DNA from: Burkholderiales bacterium RIFCSPLOWO2_02_FULL_57_36
Lineage (GTDB): Bacteria; Pseudomonadota; Gammaproteobacteria; Burkholderiales; Burkholderiaceae_D
Assembly: GCA_001770855.1 (NCBI GenBank)
Contig: MESE01000007.1
Location: 1-38,592, forward strand
Reading direction: 5' to 3'
Length of the DNA: 38,592 bases
Shown: positions 17,050 through 25,905 of the stretch, in pieces
Position numbering within the stretch: the stretch's first letter is position 1
How the letters are laid out: every line of letters begins with the position of its first letter
Notes under the pieces: model-generated
The model's input: the letters and a program-made list of their open reading frames with translations, nothing else
What the model was told of the DNA's origin: nothing
The model's database searches: none
Program-made: the position numbers and the translations under genes

Positions 17050-17555
17050 AGTGCTCCCTCGGCTCACGCCAGATCGTCTCTCGACCTTATTGGCACACTG
17101 GTTCAGCGCAACGCACCGAAGTAGCACGTTAAATTCTAGTCAGCCTCGCTTCTTCTTATTGCGGACCTCTAAAATACACTTAGCCGTGGCCAGTCTAATG
17201 AGTAGCCGTACGGCTGTCTATCCAGAATAGAAAATCATTCGACTATTAATCGAACGGGATGTCCCATATTCATGGGATACGCCGGCTTCATTTGGGAAAA
17301 AACACTAGCTGCAAGTTTGCTTGCCTGCTTGAGTAAAGGTGTATCCACGTAAGTGTCCGCTTAAAGTTAAGCGGACACTTCGCGCCCGCCGAGCTGGCAA
17401 GCTTCTCTCAGGCTGGCGATGATTGGAAGACGGTGTTGCCGACACGCTTACCAGTCCTCCATCCAGCTATAGACAGTTACAGCTATAGCGCAAGGCGACA
17501 ATGCTGTTAGACTTTAGACGCTTCTCTGGCACCCAACATAACTCAAGAAGATGAC
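17050..17555. other. Intergenic region between two defence modules, with a 30-bp palindrome
   Basis: About 500 bp between the divergent helicase-nuclease and GIY-YIG genes. It holds a short inverted repeat TCCCAT-ATTC-ATGGGA (17262-17277), a perfect 30-bp palindrome (17351-17380) and a direct repeat CAGCTATAG at 17464-17472 and 17480-17488. The interval probably includes promoters for both directions. No gene seen. Confidence 0.5.
17351..17380. repeat. Perfect 30-bp inverted repeat (14-bp arms, 2-bp centre)
   Basis: AAGTGTCCGCTTAA (17351-17364) and TTAAGCGGACACTT (17367-17380) are exact reverse complements separated by AG. It could be two abutting insertion-sequence ends marking the joint between island modules, or a strong operator. 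No T-run follows, so an intrinsic terminator is unlikely. Confidence 0.5.
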
Positions 17556-18440
17556 ATGGAGCTGTCGCTCAAAAATGTACTATCGCTATATGGCCTTCAG
17601 GATTTTCAAACGACGAAGGTAGTACGACATAAAGACCGACGACTGGAGCTGGCTACGGGAGCGGGGCTGTTTGAGCTTCTTGAGCGTCGCATTAATGGGA
17701 AGCCTCTCATTGAATGGTATCAGTCTATCCAGAGCAAAAATGTTTTCAAGGCGTGCGAGCGCATCATTAGTTTCTATAGCAATTATCATGCGCAGACGGT
17801 ACTGCTAGGTGTGTTTACGTGCCGCGGATTTGCCGGGGGTGATTTGCCGCCTAGGCTACCGCACCCTATATTTTATGAGGACGCTCATTTTCACTATGAC
17901 CTTGAGCGAGACGCCAGATTCTCCGATTTAGAAAACAGACTGGTCATCGAATGGGGCGAATCGCACATCAATTGGCATCAGCACTTGCACAACAAGGACA
18001 AGGCGGTCCTCGAAATTCTGCCAATTGGATATCTCATGCCGTTCCCAGGCTTTGACCGCGTTATGCTTACATTCGCCCAACTGAGGTACCTTGTTCAGCA
18101 TGAAATGGGAAACAGAGAATGGGTTCAGCGGCTTGCGGGCGTGAATGGAATATATCTAATAACAGACCAGAAGGACAGCGAGCAATACGTTGGCGCTGCC
18201 TATGGCGAATCCAGTGACGTTGGCGGGATTTGGGGCCGCTGGCGACAATACGCAACCACCAATGGAACGGGCGGCAATCTTGGACTCACCGAGAAGCTGC
18301 TCAAGTGCCCCGACAAGGCGCATGACTTACTGTTCTCGATCCTGCAAATCACTGACAAGTCATCAAGAACCGCTGTGCTGAAGCTGGAACAAACATGGAA
18401 AGAAAAACTTGGGACTCACGTTCATGGATTGAACCGCTAA
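17556..18440 (+). CDS. GIY-YIG nuclease domain protein
   Basis: 294 residues. The C-terminal third is a GIY-YIG domain: GIYLI (198-202), YVGAAYG (211-217), an arginine in GIWGRWRQYA (R228), the metal-binding glutamate E278 in KLEQTWKEKLG, and the closing GLNR. The N-terminal two thirds (about 1-190) are not recognisable and may bind DNA or a partner. The start ATG 17556 has AGAAG five bases upstream. Solo proteins of this design occur in defence and mobile regions and may cut foreign DNA. It precedes jetA on the same strand by roughly 80 bp and may be co-transcribed, but it is not a standard Wadjet component. Confidence 0.8.
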   Translation: MELSLKNVLSLYGLQDFQTTKVVRHKDRRLELATGAGLFELLERRINGKPLIEWYQSIQSKNVFKACERIISFYSNYHAQTVLLGVFTCRGFAGGDLPPRLPHPIFYEDAHFHYDLERDARFSDLENRLVIEWGESHINWHQHLHNKDKAVLEILPIGYLMPFPGFDRVMLTFAQLRYLVQHEMGNREWVQRLAGVNGIYLITDQKDSEQYVGAAYGESSDVGGIWGRWRQYATTNGTGGNLGLTEKLLKCPDKAHDLLFSILQITDKSSRTAVLKLEQTWKEKLGTHVHGLNR

Positions 18441-18522
18441 AACACGTGAGCACGCTTCAGAACCACTGATGTCAGATTCGAATCTATTTTTGCGAATTCG
18501 ATTCTGTTGCGAAAGACAGCTT

Positions 18523-19986
18523 ATGAACTCTGTTAAGGCCATTGCCCAATTTCGACAGCTGCGAGCACAGGCACTGTGGAAATTGCTCGCTTCGCACAAC
18601 GCGCCGGTGACGCTTGCTGTGTTGCAGGGACTGCTCTTGGATGACAACAAAATTCTGCCGGCTTCGGCCTTGCATGAGCGGTTGACGCAAGAACTTAAGG
18701 TGCTGAAACAAGCCGGTGAGGACATGGCCCAATCCGCGCAGGCATACGTCGCTGTGTGGCTTTCGGAAGGTTGGGTCACCAGGCGTCTGCCGACAGGGGC
18801 TCAAGAGGAGCAATATGAGTTGACGACGGATGCCGTTACAGCTATCCGCTTCCTGCAAGGCGTGCTACAGCCACGGGCCCTAGCCACCGAAAGCCGACTG
18901 GCAACAGTCATCCAGCAGTTAACCAAACTGGCTGAGGATACCGATCCTGACCCGGGAAGCCGGCGCAATGCATTGCTGGCTGAGCGCGCTCGCATCGACC
19001 GGCAGCTGGACGAGCTTGGCCGCGGCATAGTGCACACGTTACCGGCTGAACGGGCGCTGGAGCGGGCGCGGGAGGTCATTGCACTGGCAGACGAGCTGGC
19101 GGCCGACTTTCGGCGAGTGCGTGATGATTTCGACCAGCTAAATCGTCAGCTACGCGCGGATTTGCTCAACAACGAGGGTAGCCGTGGCCAGGTACTGGAA
19201 CAGCTGTTCGTAGGTATGGACCTCATTGGCGAGACGCCCGCTGGCAAGACCTTCTACGCATTCTGGCGCCTCCTCACGGACATTGAGCAAACGACTATTT
19301 TCTCGGAGGCGCTGACAGAAGTCATTGAACGCGATTTTGCCAAGCAGCTGGGCTCCGAGGAAAGACGTTTCCTTCGCAACCTTACCAACCGTTTGCTGGA
19401 CGAAGGCGGGTCGGTTCACGAAGTGCTTCATACATTCTCACGCAGTCTGCGCACCTTTGTTCAAAGTCGCGAGTACCTTGAGCAACGGCGCTTTACCTCG
19501 GTGCTTCGCGTGTCTCAGCGAGACGCACTTGCGGTCAAGGACGAAGTGCGCGCTAACCAAGACATCGGCTTCGAACTCTGGCTGACCAGCGCGCGCCTTC
19601 GCTCCGCGTCCCAGTGGCATCTGTACGATCCCGCCGAGCGGATGGCCGACGCCAGCATGAAGGATGCGCCGACGTCCTCCATGAACCTGCATGACATCGC
19701 GGACATGGTGCGCAATTCCGAAATCGACTTTGCCTTGCTCAAGCGCAACATCCGGGAGCGACTACAGCACTCTAGCGTAGTTGGCATCGAAGAACTGCTA
19801 CGCGTCTATCCGGCCACCCAAGGCTTGGGCTCCGTCGTCGGCTACATTCACCTTGCCATACGCCATGGCCAAGTTATTCCGAGCCAAGTACAAGTGACTT
19901 GGCTCGGAATGGACAGCGTGCGCCGCGCCGCGCACGTCCCATCGGTCTACTTCCTAAAGGAACAACAGCATGAATTTACCCGCTGA
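18523..19986 (+). CDS. jetA: Wadjet protein JetA (DUF3375), kleisin-like subunit
   Basis: The frame is open from ATG 18469, but I prefer ATG 18523 (MNSVKAIAQFRQLRAQALWK). JetA proteins begin close to this FRQL...LLASHNAPVTL segment, and neither start has a strong ribosome site. About 487 residues, helical, with the NAP-type N-terminal motif and the long middle region of DUF3375. JetA bridges the SMC-like JetC and the JetB subunits in the Wadjet complex, which recognises and cleaves small circular DNA such as plasmids. Its gene overlaps jetB by 17 bp. Identity rests on the intact four-gene order behind it as well as on sequence. Confidence 0.92.
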   Translation: MNSVKAIAQFRQLRAQALWKLLASHNAPVTLAVLQGLLLDDNKILPASALHERLTQELKVLKQAGEDMAQSAQAYVAVWLSEGWVTRRLPTGAQEEQYELTTDAVTAIRFLQGVLQPRALATESRLATVIQQLTKLAEDTDPDPGSRRNALLAERARIDRQLDELGRGIVHTLPAERALERAREVIALADELAADFRRVRDDFDQLNRQLRADLLNNEGSRGQVLEQLFVGMDLIGETPAGKTFYAFWRLLTDIEQTTIFSEALTEVIERDFAKQLGSEERRFLRNLTNRLLDEGGSVHEVLHTFSRSLRTFVQSREYLEQRRFTSVLRVSQRDALAVKDEVRANQDIGFELWLTSARLRSASQWHLYDPAERMADASMKDAPTSSMNLHDIADMVRNSEIDFALLKRNIRERLQHSSVVGIEELLRVYPATQGLGSVVGYIHLAIRHGQVIPSQVQVTWLGMDSVRRAAHVPSVYFLKEQQHEFTR

Positions 19987-20659
19987 CACTGAAAGCGACG
20001 ACGTCGACCTCGATACTGCGGGAAAAGATGACGGCGCGGTTGAAAGCGAGGCGCGCTTCGAAGGTGACACGGGTACCTTACCTGTCCCCGCCCGACGCGT
20101 GCTGGTACGTCTACTCCAAGGACCGTCCCTGGACGCGCGCAGGCACGAAAAACTGTGGAATCTGTTAAAGCGCCATGAATCAGCGCTGCGATCGCGCCTT
20201 CATGACATGTTTTTGGAACTCGTTTTAGACAATCAGAGCCGTATCGCCTTCACTCGACAGGTAACCTCCGAGGAGGTCGATATTCCGATCCTGCTGCGCC
20301 GGCAGAATCTGAGCTTCATCGAATCGGTCCTCTTGCTATTCTTGCGTCAGAAACTCACGCACTCGGACGCCCAAGCCGAGCGTGCCGTGGTCGACCGGAT
20401 TGAGATGCAGGAGTACCTCAAGGCTTACGAGCGCAGCGACAACGTTGACATCTCCCGCTTTGGTAAGCAGATGGACAGTGCCATTGAGAAGGCCAAGACA
20501 TTGGGAGTACTGCTAAAACTCCCCGGTACTGATGATCGTTACGAAGTCTCTGCCTCATTGCGGTTGTTGTTCCCGGTCGAGGAAATCGAGGTACTGACCA
20601 CGGCATATCGTCGTTACGCACCGGCAGGCCAGACTGCCGAACAGCAAGAGGGCTCGTGA
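19970..20659 (+). CDS. jetB: Wadjet protein JetB (DUF4194), KITE-like subunit
   Basis: 229 residues with an acidic N-terminus and a winged-helix-like body (LLRRQNLSFIESVLLLFLRQ, then EVSASLRLLFPVEEIEVLT), characteristic of DUF4194. JetB is the KITE subunit that dimerises and binds JetA in the Wadjet SMC complex. ATG 19970 has AAGGA nine bases upstream and lies within the end of jetA; its stop overlaps the jetC start. The tight overlaps indicate one transcript and coupled translation. Confidence 0.93.
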   Translation: MNLPADTESDDVDLDTAGKDDGAVESEARFEGDTGTLPVPARRVLVRLLQGPSLDARRHEKLWNLLKRHESALRSRLHDMFLELVLDNQSRIAFTRQVTSEEVDIPILLRRQNLSFIESVLLLFLRQKLTHSDAQAERAVVDRIEMQEYLKAYERSDNVDISRFGKQMDSAIEKAKTLGVLLKLPGTDDRYEVSASLRLLFPVEEIEVLTTAYRRYAPAGQTAEQQEGS

Positions 20660-23600
20660 TGGACGCTACTATGCCGCATCCTACGTTGGCATCAGCTCAG
20701 CAAGCGACGCTTTCCCCCGGCCGCGAGTTCCAATTCCAGCTACAGCGCATTCAGACCTACCGCTGGGGAACGTTCGACGACCTTCGTGACATCGACATCG
20801 CGCCACAAGGGCATCTGATCCTGGGCCCGTCCGGCTCGGGCAAGAGCACGCTGTTGGATGGCCACACATCGCTGCTGACACCACCGCGTTGGCTCGATTT
20901 TAATGTGGCGGCCCGCAACTCGGATAAGGGCAGTACGGGGGACCGGAGTCTTGCGACCTACGTGCGTGGCGCCTGGGCTACTCAGACGAGCGACGACGGC
21001 GAGAAGGTCAAGCGCTACCTGCGCACCGGGACTACCTGGTCGGCGATTGCCGAGACCTATCGCGATGGTACCGGCCGTGTCGTCGTGCTAGGGCGCATCC
21101 TCTGGATTAAGGGCAGCGGCTCGGCACATGGAGACGTGCACCCACTCTTTTTCCTGGCCGAACGGGAGTTCTCGCTGCGGGAGTTGGACTTTTTCCCTCA
21201 GGCAGGCGCTGGCTTCGACGTGCGCAAGCTTAAAAGCACTCTAAGTGACGTGTCTTTTACCGACGAGTTCAGCGGCTATCAGAGCAAGTTCATGCGGCTG
21301 TTTGGCATTGCGAGTGATCGCGCGTTACGCTTGCTGCACAAGACACAATCGGCTAAAGACCTGGGCGACCTGAACAAGTTTTTGCGCGACTTTATGCTGG
21401 ATCCACCGGAGACCTTCACGGTGGCCGAAACACTCGTCAACGAATTCCAAGTACTCAACTCCGCCCACGAGGCCGTACTTACTGCGCGCAAGCAAATCGA
21501 GGCGCTGCGGCCTGCGCGCGACGCGCTGGCCGAATACACTCAGACCCGAGCCTTGCTGTCCTCGCTGGCTGAGGAGCGCATAGGTGTCGATTACTTTCGG
21601 GAACATTGGCGCAAGCGTTTGCTGGATACACAGATCGGTGAGTTGCACACCCGAGCCAGTGGCATTGCCCAAAGCATCGAGGCTTTCAAAACCAAGGAAG
21701 GACAGGAAGCAAGCGCCTACAACGCTTTACTTGCCAAACGTGCCGGCGCTGGAGGAGACGTACTTGCGAGCCTCAACGAGCAAATGGACCGTGTCGAGCG
21801 AGTACGGCTGCCCGAGGTAAGCTCCAACCACGACCGCATGAAGGCAGCGTGTACGGCACTGGAGCGGGCATTACCTGCGAGCCCGCAGTCCTTCGCTGAA
21901 ATGCAGACCGAGGCACGCCAAGTCGTCGACCAGCGTGAATCGATGAATGAGCGACACGAGACGGAACTGGACAAGCACAAGGAGGTTAAGCGCCTGACAG
22001 AGGAACGGTTCAACTCCTTGGTGACCGAAATCCGGGCGATGGAGACGCGTAAGTCAAATATGCCTTCTCATTTATTAGGCATCCGGGAACAAATCTGTCG
22101 CTCGCTGCGGATCTCAGAGGAAAGCCTCCCTTTTGCAGGCGAGCTGTTGCAGGTAAAGCCTGCCGAAGTCAAATGGACCGGCGCTCTTGAACGCGTTCTT
22201 GGCGGTTTCGCCACGTCGATGCTGGTGGAGGAGGAGTTCTACCGTGAGATGGCAGCTTATGTGAATGAGACCCACTTAGGGCATCGGTTCGTCTATTTGC
22301 GCATGATTTCCCGCACAGCACAGCCCACGTCGGATCTTACGCCGAACTCGCTCGTACGCAAACTAGACATCGCGCAGCAACATCGGGCTTGGCTGCAGGA
22401 GGAACTGCGCAGTCGCTTCGACTACCTGTGCGTCGATTCCGCGGACGACCTGCGCACCGTCGAACGCGGCGTGACGGTCGCCGGCCAAGTGAAGCACAGT
22501 CGCACGCGTCATGAAAAGGACGATCGTCGGCGTGTTGACGAACGCAAGAGCTGGGTGATGGGATTTTCCAACAGTGAAAAGATTGAAGCCTATAAGGCTG
22601 AGGCCATGGAGCTGGCGCCGGCCATCGAGGCTGCCAATAGGGCAATTGAGAAGGCGCGCAACGCTGCAGTGCGCGAACGCGATCAGGTGATGCACTGCCA
22701 GAGTCTGGTGAACTTGACATGGGAGAACACAAACGTTGTGGCGCTTCTCGATGAGGTGAAAAGTCTCAAGGCACGCATCGACCAGGAACTAAAGGACAAC
22801 CCTCAGCTGAGCGAACTCGACAGCCTGATCGACAAGCAGAAGAAACAATGGGATAAGGCGACCGAGGTACGTCAGGGTGCGGAAGGAAATGCTAAGGAGG
22901 TGGGTTCCGAGCTCACCAAGGCGCAACGACGGTTGGACGAAATTCCGGACGAGGCGCTTGCTGTTCGCCTGACGCCAATGCAGGAGCAAGGATTGGAAAA
23001 GAGATTTTCGGAATCCGGACGCAAGATTTCGGCAGATAATTTGGATCAGGCTGCGGGCACGGTTTTGAAGGCGATCGGAGAAGAGGAGCGCAATGCGACC
23101 GCGCGCTCGGGTGACATCAAGGCGCACATAGAAAAACTCCTCTTCGTGTTTTGCAGCGCATGGCCAGCGGAGGCACAGGGACTGGATGCAAGATTAGAGG
23201 CAGCGGACAACTTCATGGCCAAGCTTGAGCGGCTAGAGACAGATGGCCTGTATGAGTTCGTGTCGCGCTTCAAGGCGCTGCTGCGTGAACAGAGCGACCA
23301 GAATCTTGCTGTGCTCCATACGCGCCTGGACCAAGAACGCCGCTCTATCCAAGAGCGCCTGGATCAGGTCAACACGAGCTTGCGCCGGTGTGCATTCAAT
23401 GACAACACTTATCTGGTTATCGACTACCAGGACAAGCCGCCCACCCTGGTGACGGAATTCCGTCACCAGTTGAAGTCTGCGCTCAGTCACAGCTTTAAGG
23501 AAGATGACGACCAGGAAATGGAAAGGCGCTTCGCGGAGCTCAACACTGTCGTACAACGCCTTGGGAGCCAACTACCAGAAGACGTAAAGTGGCGCAACCT

Positions 23601-24084
23601 GGTGCTGGACGTGCGTCAACACGTGGAGTTTTCCGCCACCGAGTTCGACGAAACTGGTATCGAAGTGGAGGCATACGACAGTGGCGCAGGCAAGTCCGGC
23701 GGCCAGCGCCAAAAACTCACCACCACATGTCTGGCGGCTGCGTTGCGGTATCAACTTGCTGGCGAAGACGGCATGTGGCCCAGCTACTCGACAGTCGTTA
23801 TGGATGAAGCGTTCGACCGAGCCGACAACGAATTCACCGCCATGGTGATGAACATATTCAAAAACTTCGGATTCCAGGTAGTTGCCGCCACCCCGGTGAA
23901 GAACGTGATGGCGCTGGAACCCTTTATCGGAGGCGGTTCTTTCGTGAGCATCCGCGACCGAAAATTCTCTGAGGTGCTAGCCATCACGTATATCGACGAA
24001 ACAGGCCGGCTAGATCTCCCGGTAGAAGCGCAGGATGCTCTTGCCGACGAGCTTGCCGCTGAAACGAACGAACCGGAAACATGA
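20656..24084 (+). CDS. jetC: Wadjet protein JetC, SMC/MukB-like ATPase
   Basis: 1142 residues. Walker A GPSGSGKS (57-64) is near the N-terminus. Long charged coiled-coil arms fill the middle. The C-terminal head carries the ABC signature in SGAGKSGGQRQKLTTT (about 1008-1023) and Walker B STVVMDEAFDRAD (about 1042-1054). JetC is the motor that extrudes DNA loops so that JetD can cleave closed circles. The start can be GTG 20656 or ATG 20659; both overlap the jetB stop, and AAGAGGG lies just upstream. Its stop overlaps jetD by ATGA. All ATPase motifs are intact, so it should be active. Confidence 0.96.
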   Translation: MMDATMPHPTLASAQQATLSPGREFQFQLQRIQTYRWGTFDDLRDIDIAPQGHLILGPSGSGKSTLLDGHTSLLTPPRWLDFNVAARNSDKGSTGDRSLATYVRGAWATQTSDDGEKVKRYLRTGTTWSAIAETYRDGTGRVVVLGRILWIKGSGSAHGDVHPLFFLAEREFSLRELDFFPQAGAGFDVRKLKSTLSDVSFTDEFSGYQSKFMRLFGIASDRALRLLHKTQSAKDLGDLNKFLRDFMLDPPETFTVAETLVNEFQVLNSAHEAVLTARKQIEALRPARDALAEYTQTRALLSSLAEERIGVDYFREHWRKRLLDTQIGELHTRASGIAQSIEAFKTKEGQEASAYNALLAKRAGAGGDVLASLNEQMDRVERVRLPEVSSNHDRMKAACTALERALPASPQSFAEMQTEARQVVDQRESMNERHETELDKHKEVKRLTEERFNSLVTEIRAMETRKSNMPSHLLGIREQICRSLRISEESLPFAGELLQVKPAEVKWTGALERVLGGFATSMLVEEEFYREMAAYVNETHLGHRFVYLRMISRTAQPTSDLTPNSLVRKLDIAQQHRAWLQEELRSRFDYLCVDSADDLRTVERGVTVAGQVKHSRTRHEKDDRRRVDERKSWVMGFSNSEKIEAYKAEAMELAPAIEAANRAIEKARNAAVRERDQVMHCQSLVNLTWENTNVVALLDEVKSLKARIDQELKDNPQLSELDSLIDKQKKQWDKATEVRQGAEGNAKEVGSELTKAQRRLDEIPDEALAVRLTPMQEQGLEKRFSESGRKISADNLDQAAGTVLKAIGEEERNATARSGDIKAHIEKLLFVFCSAWPAEAQGLDARLEAADNFMAKLERLETDGLYEFVSRFKALLREQSDQNLAVLHTRLDQERRSIQERLDQVNTSLRRCAFNDNTYLVIDYQDKPPTLVTEFRHQLKSALSHSFKEDDDQEMERRFAELNTVVQRLGSQLPEDVKWRNLVLDVRQHVEFSATEFDETGIEVEAYDSGAGKSGGQRQKLTTTCLAAALRYQLAGEDGMWPSYSTVVMDEAFDRADNEFTAMVMNIFKNFGFQVVAATPVKNVMALEPFIGGGSFVSIRDRKFSEVLAITYIDETGRLDLPVEAQDALADELAAETNEPET

Positions 24085-25277
24085 GCCAACCCAAGCGTAT
24101 TTCGCCGGCACAAGCGCTTGCGGCTGTGACCAAGAAGTGGATTTCTCACCATGCGAGTTGGTTAATAGGAGCACTGGATGCTCCAAGCTGGCCGCAGACA
24201 TTCAGCCTGCACAAACTTACGGAAAAGGATGTTCTCGCGGACTTGCCAGGTACGCGTGAATGGGTCAACAGTTGGCGGAATCGGGATGCTGCAGATGGTG
24301 CAGTCGAGTGGGCACCTCGGCGCTGGTCGTCGGGAGACCAGGAACTACCGTCCCGACTAGTCTTGGCCAATCCCGAGGAAATGGCACGACTTCTTGGCTG
24401 CGGAAAGGTATGGGGTCGTGCCCGCGAGCGGTATGCTGACTGGTCCACCCGATTTCCGCGTCTGTCCGGGTCAGGGGCATTGGCGCGGGTCTGTGATCAG
24501 GTGCTCATTGGTTATGACGATGCCGATTTTGTTCGACTTACCGCATTGTTGCAGTGGCTGGTGGATAACCCGAATTCCGGGTTGTATCTGCGCCAGTTGC
24601 CTGTGGTGGGTGTCCATACCAAATGGATCTGGCCGCGTCGCGGCGTTGTGCAAGATCTAATGCGTCAGATCCTCGACAGAACCGAGGGAGGCGGCTTCCA
24701 TGAGCTGTGGGGCTTGCGCGCCGAGCCGGCACGACTTCGGATGCGTGTGCTATGTCCGCGGCTTCGAGCGGCTGTAGGTGGGCTTTGTGACATCGAGGCG
24801 CCCGTTATGGAATTGGCAGCTCTGCAGCTTGCGCCAACCATCTCTTTGGTTGTGGAAAACCTGAATACCGGTATCGCGCTACCGGACATCGATGGTACCG
24901 TCGTCTTTATGGGCCTTGGCGTGGCAGTGGAACAACTGGATGCCATCGGTTGGTTACGCGGGGCAAAACGACATGTGTATTGGGGCGATATTGACACGCA
25001 CGGTTTCGCCATTCTGGCACGTGCCAGACGAAGATTTCCGCAGACCGTATCGGTTCTCATGGATGAGGGCACGCTACTGGCTCATCGTGATCTGTGGGTA
25101 CGCGAGCCGGCTCCCTGCCGCGTCGAGAATCCTGAGGGACTTACTGCGGCAGAACTGGCTGTGTATGAAGGTCTGCGTGCCAACCGATGGGGCGAGCAGG
25201 TTCGTTTAGAGCAGGAACGCGTTGCTTGGCCGGCGGCGCTGAGGGCTATCTCCAATACACTTGGGAATCGACGGTAA
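24081..25277 (+). CDS. jetD: Wadjet protein JetD, topoisomerase VI-like/Toprim nuclease
   Basis: 398 residues with the DUF3322 N-terminal region and the DUF2220 Toprim-like C-terminus. The Toprim-type acidic residues are visible in HVYWGDIDTHGFAILARAR (about 298-316) and VLMDEGTLLAHRD (about 325-337). JetD is the nuclease that cuts plasmid DNA once the SMC complex has measured a circle. The gene overlaps jetC by ATGA and completes a full, unbroken jetABCD operon with the order of type I Wadjet; the type assignment is less certain than the system. Confidence 0.94.
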   Translation: MSQPKRISPAQALAAVTKKWISHHASWLIGALDAPSWPQTFSLHKLTEKDVLADLPGTREWVNSWRNRDAADGAVEWAPRRWSSGDQELPSRLVLANPEEMARLLGCGKVWGRARERYADWSTRFPRLSGSGALARVCDQVLIGYDDADFVRLTALLQWLVDNPNSGLYLRQLPVVGVHTKWIWPRRGVVQDLMRQILDRTEGGGFHELWGLRAEPARLRMRVLCPRLRAAVGGLCDIEAPVMELAALQLAPTISLVVENLNTGIALPDIDGTVVFMGLGVAVEQLDAIGWLRGAKRHVYWGDIDTHGFAILARARRRFPQTVSVLMDEGTLLAHRDLWVREPAPCRVENPEGLTAAELAVYEGLRANRWGEQVRLEQERVAWPAALRAISNTLGNRR

Positions 25278-25282
25278 GCCTA

Positions 25283-25573
25283 TTGAGTACAGACGCCGTG
25301 ATCTCCCGCTCAGGCGTTCCCTCCTTAATTTGCCCGCGCCGTCCCACGCCACGAATAGCGGAGATCTGCCTGGGGAAGCTCGACACAGTTGGATTCGACC
25401 ACCTATTTGTGATCGCGTTCGCTACGCTTGGAGTGATGAACGGTTTGTGGAAGTGGCTGCGCATATGCCGCAGAATAGTGACTGATTTCGGCGTCGAAGC
25501 CAAAATAGGCACGAATGAATTAGGATATAGCCTTCAACACGAATTCCAGTTCCCTAGGGCACAAAGAACATGA
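25283..25573 (+). CDS. Possible small membrane protein between Wadjet and the following gene
   Basis: A frame open from within jetD ends at TGA 25571-25573, overlapping the next start in an ATGA arrangement, which is the main reason to list it. It contains a likely membrane helix followed by basic residues (FDHLFVIAFATLGVMNGLWK, then WLRICRRI). The start is unclear: TTG 25283, GTG 25298 or ATG 25436 are possible, and none has a good ribosome site at the right distance. No family recognised; it may be only leftover open frame. Confidence 0.25.
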   Translation: MSTDAVISRSGVPSLICPRRPTPRIAEICLGKLDTVGFDHLFVIAFATLGVMNGLWKWLRICRRIVTDFGVEAKIGTNELGYSLQHEFQFPRAQRT

Positions 25574-25905
25574 CTATTATCCCGTGGATACCGTACCTGT
25601 ACCACCCTTTGGTCTTCGGGGCTTTTGCTCTATTGCTGTTATACGCGACCACCAAATTTGTAAAGCAAAGAAAGTTGAAAGGTTATGTAACCTTCGCTGC
25701 GATCTCCGTTTTTGCTCTTTCAGTTTTTGCAAGTCTTTATGTCGAATTACAACGAGAACGTCAGATATCCGTCGAAAGTCCGTCGGCTGCAAGACCTGGG
25801 CAAACCCAAGTCAACGTTGGAGTTGGCGGCACGATAAATAATAATTACGGAGTTGGGACACAAATAAACAATGTTAAGGGCACACATGAGAAACCGCCTC
25901 GTTGA
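25570..25905 (+). CDS. Small membrane protein with GTINNNYG-x-G motif, unknown function
   Basis: 111 residues. Two hydrophobic segments (about 9-28 and 38-56) are followed by a polar tail (ELQRERQISVESPSAARP). The C-terminal part has VNVGVGGTINNNYGVGTQIN (about 80-99). That tail motif returns in the protein encoded next, whose gene overlaps this one by 20 bp. The protein is probably anchored in the inner membrane with the motif exposed. I do not recognise the family. Its position directly behind Wadjet suggests island cargo rather than a Wadjet subunit. Confidence 0.6.
   Translation: MTIIPWIPYLYHPLVFGAFALLLLYATTKFVKQRKLKGYVTFAAISVFALSVFASLYVELQRERQISVESPSAARPGQTQVNVGVGGTINNNYGVGTQINNVKGTHEKPPR

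Noticed and set aside
18469..18522. Earlier ATG for jetA
   Set aside because: No ribosome site, and the extra 18 residues precede the usual beginning of the family; the later start is preferred, though not proven.
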